Below, in pieces: positions 8,097-16,883 of a DNA stretch of 35,524 bases. Position 1 is the stretch's first letter. Each line of letters opens with the position of its first letter. Source of the DNA: Nitrospinae bacterium CG11_big_fil_rev_8_21_14_0_20_45_15 (GTDB lineage: Bacteria; Nitrospinota; Nitrospinia; Nitrospinales; VA-1); the NCBI GenBank assembly GCA_002787235.1, contig PCWG01000026.1, forward strand, positions 29,729 through 65,252, in the 5' to 3' direction. The notes beneath the pieces are model-generated. The model ran no database searches. It had not been told where the DNA came from and saw only the letters and a program-made list of their open reading frames with translations. Made by a program: the position numbers and the translations under genes.

Positions 8097-8672
8097 TTGA
8101 AATCCATTTATGAAATAACGTTAAAACGTATCGACGGTCAAGAGACGAGTTTGTCGGATTATAAAGGGAACACTCTTTTGATCGTGAACGGAGCATCTAA
8201 ATGTGGTTACACTCCGCAATATGCGGACTTGCAAAAACTACACACTACCTATAAGGACAGAGGATTAAAAATTTTATTGTTCCCCTGCAATGATTTTTTA
8301 AATCAGGAAGAAGGGGCGGAAAAGGAGATAGAAAATTTCTGTCAAACAAGATTTAAAGTTGAATTCGATTTGTTTGAAAAGGTCAAAATTTTGGGGAGCA
8401 GTCCACATCCCCTGTATCAATATTTGCAGGATTTCAATCAGCCTGCAATTTCACCCGGAGGCATTAAGTCTTTCTTGTTCAGAGGTTTCAAAAAACTGGC
8501 TTATTTTATGATGGGGAAACAACCGAAAACACCGGGTGGGGTTCAGTGGAATTTTCATAAATATCTGATAGGTCCAGACGGTGAGTTGAAGGCTCATTTC
8601 TTGAGCGAAATGGAACCTTTTGACCCTGCGTTGATTGCGAGAATTGAAGAGCAATTGAGCAAAAACTCATAA
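8097..8672 (+). CDS. Glutathione peroxidase-family thiol peroxidase
   Basis: A 191-residue thioredoxin-fold peroxidase that reduces hydrogen or organic peroxides. All four catalytic residues of the family are visible: peroxidatic C36 in NGASKCGYTP, Gln in FPCNDFLNQEEG, and Trp-Asn in QWNFHKYL. A further cysteine in IENFCQTRF sits where the resolving cysteine of thioredoxin-dependent peroxidases (yeast Gpx3) lies, so thioredoxin is the likelier reductant; trxB is in this window. It is longer than usual because of a segment before the Trp, with GGIKSFLFRGFKKLAYFMMG. I start it at TTG 8097 because GGAGG lies five bases upstream; the GTG at 8085 has no ribosome site. The 3' end overlaps the convergent unknown gene by six bases. 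Confidence 0.93.
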   Translation: MKSIYEITLKRIDGQETSLSDYKGNTLLIVNGASKCGYTPQYADLQKLHTTYKDRGLKILLFPCNDFLNQEEGAEKEIENFCQTRFKVEFDLFEKVKILGSSPHPLYQYLQDFNQPAISPGGIKSFLFRGFKKLAYFMMGKQPKTPGGVQWNFHKYLIGPDGELKAHFLSEMEPFDPALIARIEEQLSKNS

Positions 8673-9272
8673 GGTCAATTGCCCCGTTGTGTCGTAGGGG
8701 TCTTTTTCGCAAGGCAAAAGTCGAATTTCATTGGGAGTGGGAATGAGTTTGTTGATGACTCCAAACAAGCAGGGAATTTGAAACAAAGGGCTTTCTTTTT
8801 CTTCAGGTGACAGTGCGTTGAAGCCTTCAGGAGAAATAAGGAATGCGGTCGATATAAAGGTTTCTTCCAAAAATCGGTCAAAATCAATAATTTCGCCGTC
8901 CATTTCGGGAAACATTTCCATGCGTTGGTCAAAGTCTCCATAGCTGTATTCTTCTATCATTCCGTAAAGTGTATCGAAGAGATAACAAAGGTGATAGGCG
9001 TTCATATGCAACCAGGTGTTTGTTGTGACCAATCCTTCAAGCAAATTTTTGGAAATGGCGTTGAGAGTTTGCACTCCACCAAATCGAGAGGCGTGAGGAA
9101 ATAATTTCTGGAGATGATCCTGTTGTTCTTCCTCTTGCGCCAGACCTATGAAGACACGGCGGTCAGATACCAAAGCGTTTAAAAGAAAATCATAATGAGA
9201 CAAGGGTATGGGTGGATTTTCTGGATGGGACTCTTGTTGAGGGGCATATATATTTTTTTTAAAAATCAACAT
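8667..9272 (-). CDS. Uncharacterised protein, paralogue B
   Basis: A 201-residue protein homologous to the one at 7269-7880 and otherwise unrecognised. I begin it at the internal ATG (9270-9272) because the product then starts MLIFKKNIY, aligned with MLAFKKNIY of its paralogue; a reading from 9329 adds 19 residues with no counterpart and no ribosome site. Shared features are WLHMNAYHLCYLFD, ETFISTAFLISPEGFNA, EEK, GVINKLIPTPNE and DPY. The two copies have diverged to perhaps a third identity by eye, so the duplication is old. The peroxidase gene sits between them on the other strand. No signal peptide or membrane segment is seen. Confidence 0.8.
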   Translation of the reverse strand: MLIFKKNIYAPQQESHPENPPIPLSHYDFLLNALVSDRRVFIGLAQEEEQQDHLQKLFPHASRFGGVQTLNAISKNLLEGLVTTNTWLHMNAYHLCYLFDTLYGMIEEYSYGDFDQRMEMFPEMDGEIIDFDRFLEETFISTAFLISPEGFNALSPEEKESPLFQIPCLFGVINKLIPTPNEIRLLPCEKDPYDTTGQLTL

Positions 9273-9359
9273 GGCATTATCTATCAGGGGATGGGTGAAC
9301 ATAGGTTTAATGTATTTTGATACTAGCATAAGCGTGCCGGGAGGGAAGAATCATTCGCT

Positions 9360-10700
9360 ATGAATATTGAAAATTGGAAATCAGAAGGCCCTGATACGAT
9401 GTTGATGGGAAAACAGAGAGACGAATTTCTGCGCCTTTACCAACGATTTTTGGCCGAGAAAACAAAACTTGAATGGGGCAGAATCCAATCTCCTCCGGCA
9501 AGCCGATTGGCGGATTATCAAACTCTTGCAGAGCCCTCAAAAAACACCGCGACGGAAAACTATTCACGTTTGGTCGTTTGCAAGTTAAATGGAGGATTGG
9601 GAACGACGATGGGATGTGGTCAAACCAAATCCTTGTTGGAGGTACGTGAGGGGAAATCCTTTCTGGATTTGATTTTTGATCAATTGAAAACGGTAAACCA
9701 GAAATTTTGCGCCGATATCCCACTGCTTCTGATGAACAGTTTTTATACAGATCTAGAAACTCGGTCGGTGTTGAAGAACTATTCAGGAAAAGTACGCTGG
9801 CAAACTTTTTTGCAAAATAAGTTTCCGCGATTGCATGCAGACACAGGAAACCCATTGAGTGAAGACGAGTATGGAGAGGAAGCTTGTTATCCTCCGGGGC
9901 ACGGGGATCTTTTCTTTTGTCTGGAAGAACAAGGGATTTGGGATTCCCTGGTGTCAGAAGGGCGCGACATTCTTTTTGTTTCCAATTCCGATAACCTGGG
10001 AGCATTGCCCGACGATAAAATTTTGAATCATATTGTTGAAAATAATATTCCCTTTTTAATCGAAATGACTCCCAAAACCATAGCGGATGTCAAAGGGGGT
10101 ACGCTCTATGTTGATAACGACCGCTTGAATCTTCTTGAAATAGGTGCGGTTCCCGAAGAACATTTGTCCGAATTTTGCAGTCAGCAAAAATTTAAAATAT
10201 TCAACACTAACAATATCTGGATCAATCTCGTGGCATTGCGAGAACAGATGGTAAGGGGTGGTTTTGATTTGGAGGTTATAGGCAATAGAAAAATGGTTGG
10301 AGATACTCCCATCATCCAACTGGAAACCGCGCTCGGATCAGCAATCAATCGCATTGAGGGAGCTTGCGGGATAGTTGTCCCTCGGGATCGGTTTTTACCC
10401 GTGAAAAAGACGAGCGATCTTTTGCTACTTCGTTCGGATTTGTTCATTTTTAAAAACGGCGTGCCCGAAAAAAATCCTATCAGAAAACTAGAAGGATTGC
10501 CTGAAATCCGCCTAGGGGCGCAGTTCGACAGCCTTGAAGACTTTCAAGCAAGGATTCCCATTCCCTTAAATATTATTGATTTGCGATCCCTTGTTATAGA
10601 GGGAGATGTCCGATTTGAAGGGGAGTGTACTTTGACTGAGGATGTGGAAGTAATTGCGGATCAAAAGGCGATAGTGATTCCCAATAAAGCTGTTATTTAA
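9360..10700 (+). CDS. UTP--glucose-1-phosphate uridylyltransferase, UGP2 (eukaryotic) type
   Basis: A 446-residue UDP-glucose pyrophosphorylase that makes UDP-glucose for glycan and polysaccharide synthesis. It belongs to the UGP2 family and not the GalU family of most bacteria. Signatures: nucleotide-binding KLNGGLGTTMG (75-85), NSFYTD, YPPGHGDLF, the metal/sugar site NSDNLGA, EMTPKTIADVKGG, FNTNNIWINL, and LPVKKTSDLLLLRSDLF. The usual G-P-K-S after the first motif reads GQTKS. The C-terminal tail forms the expected beta-helix (IDLRSLVIEGDVRFEG). The start at 9360 has GGGAGGG about 12 bases upstream, a loose spacing. The divergent neighbour starts 87 bases away. Confidence 0.95.
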   Translation: MNIENWKSEGPDTMLMGKQRDEFLRLYQRFLAEKTKLEWGRIQSPPASRLADYQTLAEPSKNTATENYSRLVVCKLNGGLGTTMGCGQTKSLLEVREGKSFLDLIFDQLKTVNQKFCADIPLLLMNSFYTDLETRSVLKNYSGKVRWQTFLQNKFPRLHADTGNPLSEDEYGEEACYPPGHGDLFFCLEEQGIWDSLVSEGRDILFVSNSDNLGALPDDKILNHIVENNIPFLIEMTPKTIADVKGGTLYVDNDRLNLLEIGAVPEEHLSEFCSQQKFKIFNTNNIWINLVALREQMVRGGFDLEVIGNRKMVGDTPIIQLETALGSAINRIEGACGIVVPRDRFLPVKKTSDLLLLRSDLFIFKNGVPEKNPIRKLEGLPEIRLGAQFDSLEDFQARIPIPLNIIDLRSLVIEGDVRFEGECTLTEDVEVIADQKAIVIPNKAVI

Positions 10701-11307
10701 TATAGGAAAAGAAGAAGTAGGTTTGTAGGCATTGAATTCCACCGTGGCAATTCATCCGAAATAATACAGGTTTGAGAAAACGATGAAGCCGGAGGTTTAT
10801 TGAATCAGATATCCTGTCTATGGGGTCAAATCTTTATTTAATATATTATAGATACTTAGCGTTTCAAACGATGCTGTATGGAATTGTCTGCTCAGGGAAT
10901 ATTGCTGATGCCTTTATCAATGGTATTGCCATTTGGGAGCGTTGAATGGACCGACTTGCTGGTAATTCTTTTAATCTATTCATTACGCTGATTACGATGG
11001 TAAATTATCACTGGTGTCTCCAACTCATAATATTCAAAAAACTTTGATTCAAGAGTGTATAGAAGGCATTTATTTTGTTAAAAAATGTATGGTAAAAAGG
11101 GTTGACATATTGCGCTATGTAGGTGTAAATTGCACCTATATTAGGAAATAAGACTACATGAATCGGTGTTTAATTGCTTAGTCTATGGTTTCTTTAACGT
11201 TTAACATTGTATTGCTATAAAGATTAATAATTCGGTTTGTTTTTCTGAAACGGCTTAGGGGAATAAAAGTAGAACCTTCTTGTTAACTAGAATAAGGGAG
11301 ATTGAAA
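10701..11307. other. 600-base intergenic region with promoter and possible mobile scar
   Basis: No convincing coding ORF on either strand. At 10822 the string GGGGTCAAATCTTTATTTA resembles the one at 2031 and may be another worn transposon end. The right part contains the promoter and inverted repeat at 11102-11138 and an untranslated leader of roughly 170 bases before the secreted-protein gene. No terminator for the upstream UDP-glucose enzyme is visible. Confidence 0.5.
11102..11138 (+). promoter_or_regulatory. Promoter with overlapping inverted repeat for the secreted protein
   Basis: A perfect -35 box TTGACA at 11102-11107 is followed after 18 bases by TAAATT (11126-11131), a moderate -10. 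An exact inverted repeat, TAGGTG at 11120-11125 and CACCTA at 11133-11138, brackets that -10, a position suited to a repressor. The start would give a leader of about 170 bases before the ATG at 11308. The -35 is seen clearly; the operator role is inferred. Confidence 0.5.
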
Positions 11308-11724
11308 ATGAAAAAAATTGTAATGATGGTTGCAGTTGCATCAGTTTGTTTTGCCAGCTCGGCTTTTGCAGGTAGTTTGAATCCGGGTGACTCTGTTTCT
11401 TGTAATAATGCCAACAGCATTACCTTGGAATCAGCTGGAACTCCTGGTGATGATCGTGGTGCTGCAAATGCGGCTGTTTGGAAATCTTCAAATTTCACAA
11501 CAGTTGCTATTTCATTGAGCCCAAATGATGATCAAGGCTTTCCTGGAGAAGGTGCTGCCGGGGCCCATAAAACAGGTGTTGATCCTCGATATACGATGGG
11601 TCGAAAACAGGTTGTTTTAACAAAGCAAACCGAGTTCAGCCGCGGTGATTCCATTGGCGACATCAGTGGCGAAGTTCGAATCACGAACATTGGCACGGTA
11701 GGTCTTTCTGTAACCTGCGGTTAA
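11308..11724 (+). CDS. Small secreted protein, unknown function
   Basis: A 138-residue exported protein. The first 20 or so residues are a classical Sec signal peptide: MKKIV, a hydrophobic core, then ASSAFA before GSLNPG. The mature part of about 118 residues has only two cysteines, one near the start (SVSCNN) and one two residues from the end (VTCG), suggesting a disulfide that ties the chain ends. It is rich in Gly, Asp, Asn and Thr and looks like a beta-rich domain. I chose ATG 11308 because AGGGAG sits seven bases upstream; the TTG six bases earlier is too close to that site. It has its own promoter and strong terminator. The family is not recognised. Confidence 0.8.
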   Translation: MKKIVMMVAVASVCFASSAFAGSLNPGDSVSCNNANSITLESAGTPGDDRGAANAAVWKSSNFTTVAISLSPNDDQGFPGEGAAGAHKTGVDPRYTMGRKQVVLTKQTEFSRGDSIGDISGEVRITNIGTVGLSVTCG

Positions 11725-11741
11725 TCCATTAGGAATTGACG

Positions 11742-11781
11742 GAGCCCGGAGGGAATTCATTCCCCTCCGGGCTCTTTTTTT
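11742..11781 (+). terminator. Strong intrinsic terminator
   Basis: GAGCCCGGAGGG at 11742-11753 pairs perfectly with CCCTCCGGGCTC at 11763-11774 around a nine-base loop, followed by seven T residues. It ends the secreted-protein transcript, about 18 bases after its stop codon. Confidence 0.95.
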
Positions 11782-11901
11782 GTCTGAACCTTGTCGTGTT
11801 GTGTGTGTTTGAGGGCTTAGCGGGCTGTGTTGCTGGATGTGGATGCGAACTGAAAAGCAACTTGATATAAAGAATACGGTATTTTTTATAAATAAGCAGG
11901 A

Positions 11902-12702
11902 TTAGATATAAAATAGTAAAATTATTGCGGCAAGCAGGCATCGGTAGAGGACAAAAGGGGTCAATCCAAACCTTTTGACTACCCCCAATAGCAGGTGTAT
12001 TGAGCCCAGTCCAACCAGAAATGCTACGGTGCATCCCAGGCCGATCACAAAATATTCATTTCCCTGTAAATTTAGTGAAAGTGAGAGCAATTCGTAGACA
12101 CCAGCCGCAAAGATTATGGGGCTTCCCAGAAGGAATGAAAATCTTGCCGCTCCAGCCCCGGACAAGCCACAGAGCAATCCGGCACAAATGGTGATTCCTG
12201 AACGAGAAGTTCCTGGAATAAGTGCCACTGATTGGGCTATTCCTATAAATAAAACAGCGTATAAACTTAATTTTCTGATGTCATGCACCGTCTCCGTGCT
12301 TTTCTTGCTTTTTTGGTCTGCCCAATAAAAGATGATCGACCAGAAGATCAGATTGCAGGCAACGAATTGTGGGGAGCGTAAATTAGTTTCAATCCACTCT
12401 TGACCGAAAAGGCCAGCGATTCCTGCTGGAAAAGAAGCGAGAATGATATTTCGAGAGAGTTGGTGCATTTCCTCATCATGTTGAGGTCTGAAAGCACTTA
12501 TCGCCAGCTGTGTCAGGTCCTTCCTGAAATACACAAGGATAGCAAGGAGCGTTCCAAGGTGGAGAATTGCATCGATTTCTAACCCCTGATCTTTATATCC
12601 AAGAATTTTGGGGACAAGGATCAAATGACCGGAACTCGATACCGGTAGAAACTCCGTCAATCCCTGAATGATTGCCAGGACGATGATTTGAAAGTAGTCC
12701 AT
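11902..12702 (-). CDS. uppP: Undecaprenyl-diphosphate phosphatase
   Basis: A 266-residue polytopic membrane enzyme of the BacA/UppP family that dephosphorylates undecaprenyl diphosphate so the lipid carrier can be reused in peptidoglycan and other envelope-polymer synthesis. Both family signatures are present: GLTEFLPVSSSGHLILV (E17 and the serine/histidine cluster at 22-26) and PGTSRSGIT with R167. The length and the seven or eight hydrophobic segments are typical. It is monocistronic, convergent with the small secreted-protein gene. Overproduction of this family gives bacitracin tolerance, hence the older name bacA. Confidence 0.97.
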   Translation of the reverse strand: MDYFQIIVLAIIQGLTEFLPVSSSGHLILVPKILGYKDQGLEIDAILHLGTLLAILVYFRKDLTQLAISAFRPQHDEEMHQLSRNIILASFPAGIAGLFGQEWIETNLRSPQFVACNLIFWSIIFYWADQKSKKSTETVHDIRKLSLYAVLFIGIAQSVALIPGTSRSGITICAGLLCGLSGAGAARFSFLLGSPIIFAAGVYELLSLSLNLQGNEYFVIGLGCTVAFLVGLGSIHLLLGVVKRFGLTPFVLYRCLLAAIILLFYI

Positions 12703-12850
12703 TTTTTATATATGCTTTTCGAAAGAATAGGTGTAAAGAGTAACTAAATTTGAGAGTGTCAAATCATTTGGGAAGAATAGTCAATGGTGCTTATTCAGGT
12801 GGAGTGTAGCTTTCTCTTATTAACTGATAAAACATCCTGATGTAGAGTAA

Positions 12851-12856
12851 TATAAT
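12851..12856 (+). promoter_or_regulatory. Candidate -10 box for the alaC-hom-thrC run
   Basis: A perfect TATAAT lies about 95 bases before the aminotransferase start. No good -35 box stands at 16-18 bases, so the assignment is weak; an activator-dependent promoter or chance in AT-rich DNA are both possible. Confidence 0.3.
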
Positions 12857-12950
12857 AGCATGACTCCGGTCGAATCTGTTGCCGGGTTTATGGATTTATG
12901 CTATGTTTCGTGCGTTTGCTTTCATACACTGAATAAAATATTGGAAAATT

Positions 12951-14123
12951 ATGTCATTTAAGGAATTTCCCCGGATTCAAAGACTCCCTCCCTACGTTAT
13001 TGGCATTGTCAACGAGCTGAAAATTGAGGCGAGAAGGAGGGGGGAGGATATTATTGATTTTGGCATGGGAAATCCCGATATGCCAACACCCCCTCATATT
13101 GTTGACAAACTGTGTGAAGCGGCTCGTAAAGAAACAAATCACAGATACTCTCAGTCCAAGGGAATTTATAAGCTCCGTCTGGCAATCGCAGACTGGTACA
13201 AAAGAAATTTTCAGGTTGAATTGGATCCCGATTCGGAGACCATCGCTACCATAGGGTCGAAAGAAGGAATATCGCACCTTGCTTTGGCAATCATGAGTCC
13301 CGGAGACACAATTCTGGCACCCACCCCAACTTATCCCATTCATACTTACGCGTTTATTTTGGCTGGTGGTGATGTTCGTCACGTCCCAATAGGCGACGGT
13401 GAAGAGTTTTTTGAATCCTTACTTTCAACCTTCAAGAGTACGTGGCCGAGACCAAAAGCAATCATCATAAATTTCCCTCACAATCCTACTACGGCAGTTG
13501 TGGATCTGGATTTTTTTGAAAAAATTGTAGAATTTGCAAAAGAACATGACCTGATTGTCATCCATGATTTCGCTTATGGTGATATTGTTTTTGATGATTA
13601 CAAAGCACCCAGTTTTCTGCAAGCCAAGGGCGCAAAAGATGTCGGTGTGGAATTTTTTACCCTGTCCAAAAGTTATAACATGGCGGGGTGGCGCGTTGGA
13701 TTTTGCGTCGGAAACCGTGAAATCATACATGCTTTAGCTCGTATTAAAAGTTATCAGGATTACGGTATGTTTCAGCCCATTCAAATTGCGGCGACCGTTG
13801 CCCTGAATGGCCCACGGGATTGCGTTGAAGAGGTGCGACGGGTTTATAAGAGTCGTCGAGACGTTTTTTGTGACGGTTTGAATCGAATTGGCTGGAAAGT
13901 AGAGCCGCCCAAAGCGAGTATGATGGTGTGGGTCAAAATTCCCGACAAATACAAATCCATGGGATCGCTTGAATTTTCCAAATTATTATTGAAAAAGGCA
14001 AAGGTTGCCGTAGCTCCTGGTGCAGGTTTTGGTGAGGGTGGCGACCAACATCTGCGCTTTTCGCTGGTGGAAAACGAACAGCGAATACGGCAGGCAATTC
14101 GAGGCATGCGAGAGCTTTTTTAA
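12951..14123 (+). CDS. alaC: Class I/II aminotransferase, alanine transaminase (AlaC) type
   Basis: A 390-residue fold-type I PLP enzyme. Seen: [12 protein letters not shown] near the N-terminus, HNPT with N178, D206 in IHDFAYGD, and the Schiff-base lysine K240 in [14 protein letters not shown]. The overall pattern, including the opening [10 protein letters not shown] and the MAGWRVGF block, matches the AlaC (YfdZ) branch, which makes alanine from pyruvate and glutamate. Relatives can act on other amino acids, and its position 27 bases before hom leaves room for another role in the aspartate-derived pathway. The start has TGGAAA upstream. It is the first gene of a plus-strand run with hom and thrC. 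Confidence 0.9.
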   Translation: MSFKEFPRIQRLPPYVIGIVNELKIEARRRGEDIIDFGMGNPDMPTPPHIVDKLCEAARKETNHRYSQSKGIYKLRLAIADWYKRNFQVELDPDSETIATIGSKEGISHLALAIMSPGDTILAPTPTYPIHTYAFILAGGDVRHVPIGDGEEFFESLLSTFKSTWPRPKAIIINFPHNPTTAVVDLDFFEKIVEFAKEHDLIVIHDFAYGDIVFDDYKAPSFLQAKGAKDVGVEFFTLSKSYNMAGWRVGFCVGNREIIHALARIKSYQDYGMFQPIQIAATVALNGPRDCVEEVRRVYKSRRDVFCDGLNRIGWKVEPPKASMMVWVKIPDKYKSMGSLEFSKLLLKKAKVAVAPGAGFGEGGDQHLRFSLVENEQRIRQAIRGMRELF

Positions 14124-14150
14124 ATCCCCGTTAGAAATAGGAAATATTGA

Positions 14151-15455
14151 ATGAAAACGATTCATGCCGGGCTGATCGGTTTTGGAGTCATTGGCTCTGG
14201 AGTTGTGCGTATACTGGAAGAGAGCAGAGAGTTGATTGCACGCCGTCTGGGTGCAGAACTGCGTCTAAAAAAAATTGCTGATCTGGATATCGAGACAGAC
14301 CGGGGTGTGCCTGTCAGCCGGGAGCAATTGACCACAAACGTAAATGATATTCTTGAAGATCCCGAAATTGACATCGTGATCGAATTGATAGGTGGCTACG
14401 AACCTGCACGATCTTTCGTTTTAAAAGCACTGGAGAATGGCAAGCACGTAGTTTCTGCAAACAAGGCCCTTCTGTCCAAACACGGGGATGAAGTATTCGC
14501 ATCGGCTGAAGAGAAAAATCTTACGGTGGGTTTTGAAGCCTCTGTGGGAGGCGCAATCCCCATCATCCGTTCCATTCGAGAAGCATTTGCCGCCAACCCC
14601 ATCACTCTCATTGAAGGTATTGTCAATGGCACTGCCAATTACATCCTGAGCCGGATGTCCGATGGCTCCTGCGATTTTGATTCAGCACTACGCGAAGCGC
14701 AAGAAAAGGGTTTTGCCGAAGCGGATCCTACGTTTGATATAGAAGGCATAGATTCAGCTCATAAAATAGCTATCTTGACCAGTCTGGCCTTTGGAACTTC
14801 GGTAGATGTTGATAGAATACTTGTAGAGGGAATTTCAACGATAGGATTGGAAGATATACAAAGTGCCGCTGACCTTGGTTTCAGGATCAAGCTGTTGGCG
14901 ATTTCAAAATTTGATGGTGAAAGTGTAGATGTTCGTGTGCATCCCGCAATGCTACCCAACGATCACCCTATGGCATCTATCAATGGAGTTTTGAATGCAG
15001 TGAGAATCTGCGATCCGTGGATGCAAGAAAATGTTCTTGTCGGTCATGGTGCAGGATCATTGCCTACGGGAAGTGCTGTTGTAGGGGATGTTATTGAGAT
15101 TGCACGAGGAATACTTTCTGGAAGTTCAGGGCGTGTAGCACCTCGGTCGTTCCCTCAAAAGTTTCGCCGTGATATTCCGCTTCGTGATCGAGACGACATC
15201 ACTTCCGCTTATTTTTTGCGAGTCAAAGTGAATGACCAGCCGGGAGTGCTTTCCACACTTTCCGGAATATTGGGTTCCCATGCAATCAGTATAGAATCTG
15301 TCCTGCAAAAAGAGCGATGCGCCAAAGGTCGAGGCGTACCTTTAATGATAATGACGCATACTGCTAAAGAAAGAGACATGCGACATGCACTCCAGAAAAT
15401 AAGTGAACTTGAGTGTGTTGATGAAAACCCCGTATTGATTCGAGTTGAAAAATGA
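14151..15455 (+). CDS. hom: Homoserine dehydrogenase with C-terminal ACT domain
   Basis: A 434-residue enzyme that reduces aspartate semialdehyde to homoserine, the branch point to threonine and methionine. The N-terminal Rossmann fold shows [13 protein letters not shown], then [13 protein letters not shown] with the conserved lysine. The catalytic domain contains [14 protein letters not shown] and [20 protein letters not shown]. The last 80 residues are an ACT domain ([20 protein letters not shown]), the usual site of threonine feedback inhibition. The stop overlaps the start of thrC by four bases (ATGA at 15452), so the two are translationally coupled. No aspartate kinase or homoserine kinase gene lies nearby. 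Confidence 0.97.
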   Translation: MKTIHAGLIGFGVIGSGVVRILEESRELIARRLGAELRLKKIADLDIETDRGVPVSREQLTTNVNDILEDPEIDIVIELIGGYEPARSFVLKALENGKHVVSANKALLSKHGDEVFASAEEKNLTVGFEASVGGAIPIIRSIREAFAANPITLIEGIVNGTANYILSRMSDGSCDFDSALREAQEKGFAEADPTFDIEGIDSAHKIAILTSLAFGTSVDVDRILVEGISTIGLEDIQSAADLGFRIKLLAISKFDGESVDVRVHPAMLPNDHPMASINGVLNAVRICDPWMQENVLVGHGAGSLPTGSAVVGDVIEIARGILSGSSGRVAPRSFPQKFRRDIPLRDRDDITSAYFLRVKVNDQPGVLSTLSGILGSHAISIESVLQKERCAKGRGVPLMIMTHTAKERDMRHALQKISELECVDENPVLIRVEK

Positions 15456-16783
15456 GTAACGAGTTTTCCGCAAAATTCCAATGTATCAACGGTTGCTCCC
15501 AGCAATTTGAGTTAAGCGAGATCCTTTACCGTTGTCCAACGTGTGGAGATTTGTTTGAAGTTCAGCATGATATGGACAAGCTCAAGAAGAAATCCTCCGA
15601 AGAGTGGAAGGCTTTGTTTGAGAGTCGATATCGAAAACATGAGTGGCCTTACGGGAGTTCCGTCTGGGGTAAGAAAGAGCTGGTTTGCCCCAATGTGGAA
15701 AGTGAAAATATTGTTTCCACCTACGAAGGTGGCACCAATTTGTTCTGGGCCGAGCGTCTTGGAAAACAGATTGGACTGAATGATTTGTGGGTCAAACAGT
15801 GTGGCATGGCGCATACCGGTTCTTTTAAAGACCTGGGTATGACGGTACTTGTCTCCATGGTCAAACAGATGATTGCAGACGGCAAGAACATCCGCGCCGT
15901 AGCCTGTGCTTCTACCGGAGATACCTCAGCCGCATTGGCGGCCTACTGCGCCGTTGCAGGAATACCCGCAATCGTATTTCTGCCCAAAGATAAAGTCTCT
16001 CTGTCTCAACTCGTTCAGCCCATCACCCACGGAATCACAACGCTGTCACTCGATACCGATTTTGACGGATGTATGAAACTGGTTCAGGAAATTTGTTCCA
16101 AAGAGAATATTTATTTGGCAAATTCGATGAACTCATTGCGGATTGAAGGACAAAAAACAATCAGCTTTGAATTGGCGCAACAATTTGACTGGGGTACTCC
16201 CGATTTCGTGGTGGTGCCAGGAGGCAATTTGGGCAACGTGAGTGCCATTGGAAAAGGCTTTAAAATGATGTACGATTTGGGAATCATTCAGAAATTGCCC
16301 CGATTGGTATGTGCTCAAGCCGCTAACGCTGATCCTTTGTACCAGAGTTATAAAGATGGCTTCAACAGTTTCAAGCCGCAACGCGCTCAAAAAACACTGG
16401 CATCGGCCATTCAGATCGGCGACCCGGTCAGCGTGAAGAAAGCCATTCGTGCTTTGCAAGCCTTTGACGGTATTGTCGAACATGCTACTGAAAATGAATT
16501 GGCCAACGCCGTGGGTCGTGCCAATCGAACCGGATTATTTTGTTGTCCGCATACGGGAGTTGCGCTTGCGGCATTAGAAAAGCTGATCCAGCGTGGAGAG
16601 ATCAAGTCGAGCGATCGGGTTGTCGTCATTTCCACCGCGAATGCTCTGAAGTTCACTGATTTTTTATATAATTATCATAACAATTCCCTGCCAGGGGTTG
16701 AGTCTGAGTGTGCATTTTCATCCATTGACTTGCCCGCAGACTATAATCAGGTTCGAGATGCTATTTTCAAGGCGATTGATTGA
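15452..16783 (+). CDS. thrC: Threonine synthase
   Basis: A 443-residue PLP enzyme that converts O-phosphohomoserine to threonine. The N-terminus carries a zinc-ribbon-like set (C11, C15, C28, C31), common in the longer thrC class. The cofactor lysine is K126 in [10 protein letters not shown], the phosphate-binding part is [17 protein letters not shown], and [16 protein letters not shown] binds the PLP phosphate. The C-terminal [14 protein letters not shown] is typical. It starts inside the last codon of hom and probably depends on that gene's translation. No clear terminator follows it. Confidence 0.97.
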   Translation: MSNEFSAKFQCINGCSQQFELSEILYRCPTCGDLFEVQHDMDKLKKKSSEEWKALFESRYRKHEWPYGSSVWGKKELVCPNVESENIVSTYEGGTNLFWAERLGKQIGLNDLWVKQCGMAHTGSFKDLGMTVLVSMVKQMIADGKNIRAVACASTGDTSAALAAYCAVAGIPAIVFLPKDKVSLSQLVQPITHGITTLSLDTDFDGCMKLVQEICSKENIYLANSMNSLRIEGQKTISFELAQQFDWGTPDFVVVPGGNLGNVSAIGKGFKMMYDLGIIQKLPRLVCAQAANADPLYQSYKDGFNSFKPQRAQKTLASAIQIGDPVSVKKAIRALQAFDGIVEHATENELANAVGRANRTGLFCCPHTGVALAALEKLIQRGEIKSSDRVVVISTANALKFTDFLYNYHNNSLPGVESECAFSSIDLPADYNQVRDAIFKAID

Positions 16784-16883
16784 AGTAGCGAATTTTTTTA
16801 AATGAAGAAGTTAGTCGGCAATTCAAATAAAGTTCAATAGCCGAAAAATTTTAATAAAATCACTATGGGAAGGTTAGTCCACC

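Noticed and set aside
9358-10005. 215-codon minus-strand ORF over the UDP-glucose enzyme
   Set aside because: Opposite a strongly conserved gene, with no ribosome site or domain.
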